6,238 bases of DNA, from the NCBI GenBank assembly GCA_002426275.1, contig DIPB01000122.1, positions 5,864 to 12,101 of the forward strand. The letters run 5' to 3'. A model generated the notes under the pieces. That model worked only from the letters and a program-made list of their open reading frames with translations, made no database searches and had not been told where the DNA came from. The stretch comes from Firmicutes bacterium UBA5499. Lineage in GTDB: Bacteria > Bacillota > DTU084. This document shows, piece after piece, positions 5,817-6,238 of this stretch; the first letter of the stretch is position 1; the number at the start of each line of letters is the position of its first letter. The position numbers and the translations under genes were made by a program.

Positions 5817-6238
5817 TCATTGTCCCAAATGATCGAGAAACCGCTCCTGAAACCCGCGGGCCGCTCGGGCCAATAGCGTTTTGGGATCCGCATCCTTTTC
5901 TGTCAACGTCGCCTGAACCGCAGGTCCCAGATATTCCGAATATAGCTGCTGGCAAAAAAACGGCGGCTCAGGCCTCATATATTTGGCCGCTTCCTTCCAG
6001 ACCTGAGGAAAATCCACCAACACATCTTTATAGGGCGCGGCTGCTTCTCTGGCCTTTCTGTAGGTTTCCCCGGTGAAGATGGGCAAAGCGGAAAGCGCGC
6101 CAATCTGGCCCTGTTCGCGCAGATCCTCGCCGTTTTCTTGAATACGCTCTGGGTCCATGCTGCCTAAGATCTTCCAGCTGATCCACTTGAAGGCTGCTTC
6201 CTGCACTTCGACCGAACTCTTAGGGTTGAGAATGTAAT
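5817..6238 (-). CDS. Sugar ABC transporter substrate-binding protein, C-terminal part only
   Basis: The minus-strand frame is open from the right edge to TGA at 5817-5819, giving 139 residues. The N-terminus, including the expected lipoprotein signal peptide, lies outside. The visible part begins YILNPKSSVEVQEAAFKW and continues through PIFTGETYRKA, YMRPEPP, an LYSEYLGPAVQATLT segment, DADPKTLL and a final helix AARGFQERFLDHLGQ. This order (NPKS..VQEAA.KW, a Pro-rich bend, then a DPK..L...A..FQ C-terminal helix) is typical of family 1 extracellular solute-binding proteins of CUT1 carbohydrate importers. It would bind a sugar or oligosaccharide outside the cytoplasmic membrane and deliver it to two permeases. 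No permease genes lie downstream in this window, since the next gene is convergent; they would have to be upstream, beyond the edge. The substrate cannot be inferred. Confidence 0.8.
   Translation of the reverse strand, partial: YILNPKSSVEVQEAAFKWISWKILGSMDPERIQENGEDLREQGQIGALSALPIFTGETYRKAREAAAPYKDVLVDFPQVWKEAAKYMRPEPPFFCQQLYSEYLGPAVQATLTEKDADPKTLLARAARGFQERFLDHLGQ

Noticed and set aside
5783..6076. 97-codon plus-strand open frame after the hairpin
   Set aside because: It overlaps the solute-binding protein on the other strand, is Pro-rich as expected of antisense translation, and has no ribosome site.
1..6238. CRISPR arrays, tRNA or rRNA genes, insertion sequences, phage or defence genes
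   Set aside because: No regularly spaced repeats, tRNA-like folds, transposase motifs or terminal inverted repeats were seen.

Overview
The window looks like part of a carbohydrate-uptake and degradation locus from a mid-GC bacterium. Promoters (TTGACA-17-TATAAT) and strong GGAGG-type ribosome binding sites are Firmicutes-like. One gene encodes a signal-peptide-bearing, apparently outer-membrane beta-barrel protein ending in an aromatic residue. Together these suggest a diderm Firmicute (Negativicutes or a similar lineage). This is inference, because no taxonomic marker gene is present.

Layout. Positions 1-1499 (minus strand) hold the first 499 codons of a large protein resembling six-hairpin (alpha/alpha)6 glycoside hydrolases; it is cut by the left edge. 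Its promoter lies at 1545-1573, with a near-perfect palindrome between the -35 and -10 boxes. Positions 1500-1770 are intergenic and contain that promoter and a hairpin that probably ends the next transcript. Positions 1771-2490 (minus) encode a 239-residue secreted beta-barrel protein. Positions 2704-3609 (minus) encode a regulator with an ArsR-type winged helix fused to a large uncharacterised C-terminal domain. A 152-bp divergent region, rich in inverted repeats, separates it from the plus-strand gene at 3762-5717, a 651-residue DUF4965 (glutaminase A-like) protein. Positions 5817-6238 (minus) hold the C-terminal 139 residues of a sugar ABC transporter substrate-binding protein, cut by the right edge. 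A 12-bp perfect hairpin separates the last two convergent genes.

How the parts may fit. The binding protein would capture a sugar or oligosaccharide in the periplasm, and the beta-barrel protein could act at the outer membrane. The two large enzymes have no signal peptide and probably act in the cytoplasm on imported material. The ArsR-like protein is the obvious candidate regulator of the divergent DUF4965 gene and of itself. The palindrome in the first gene's promoter points to a different repressor. The substrate cannot be read from the sequence.
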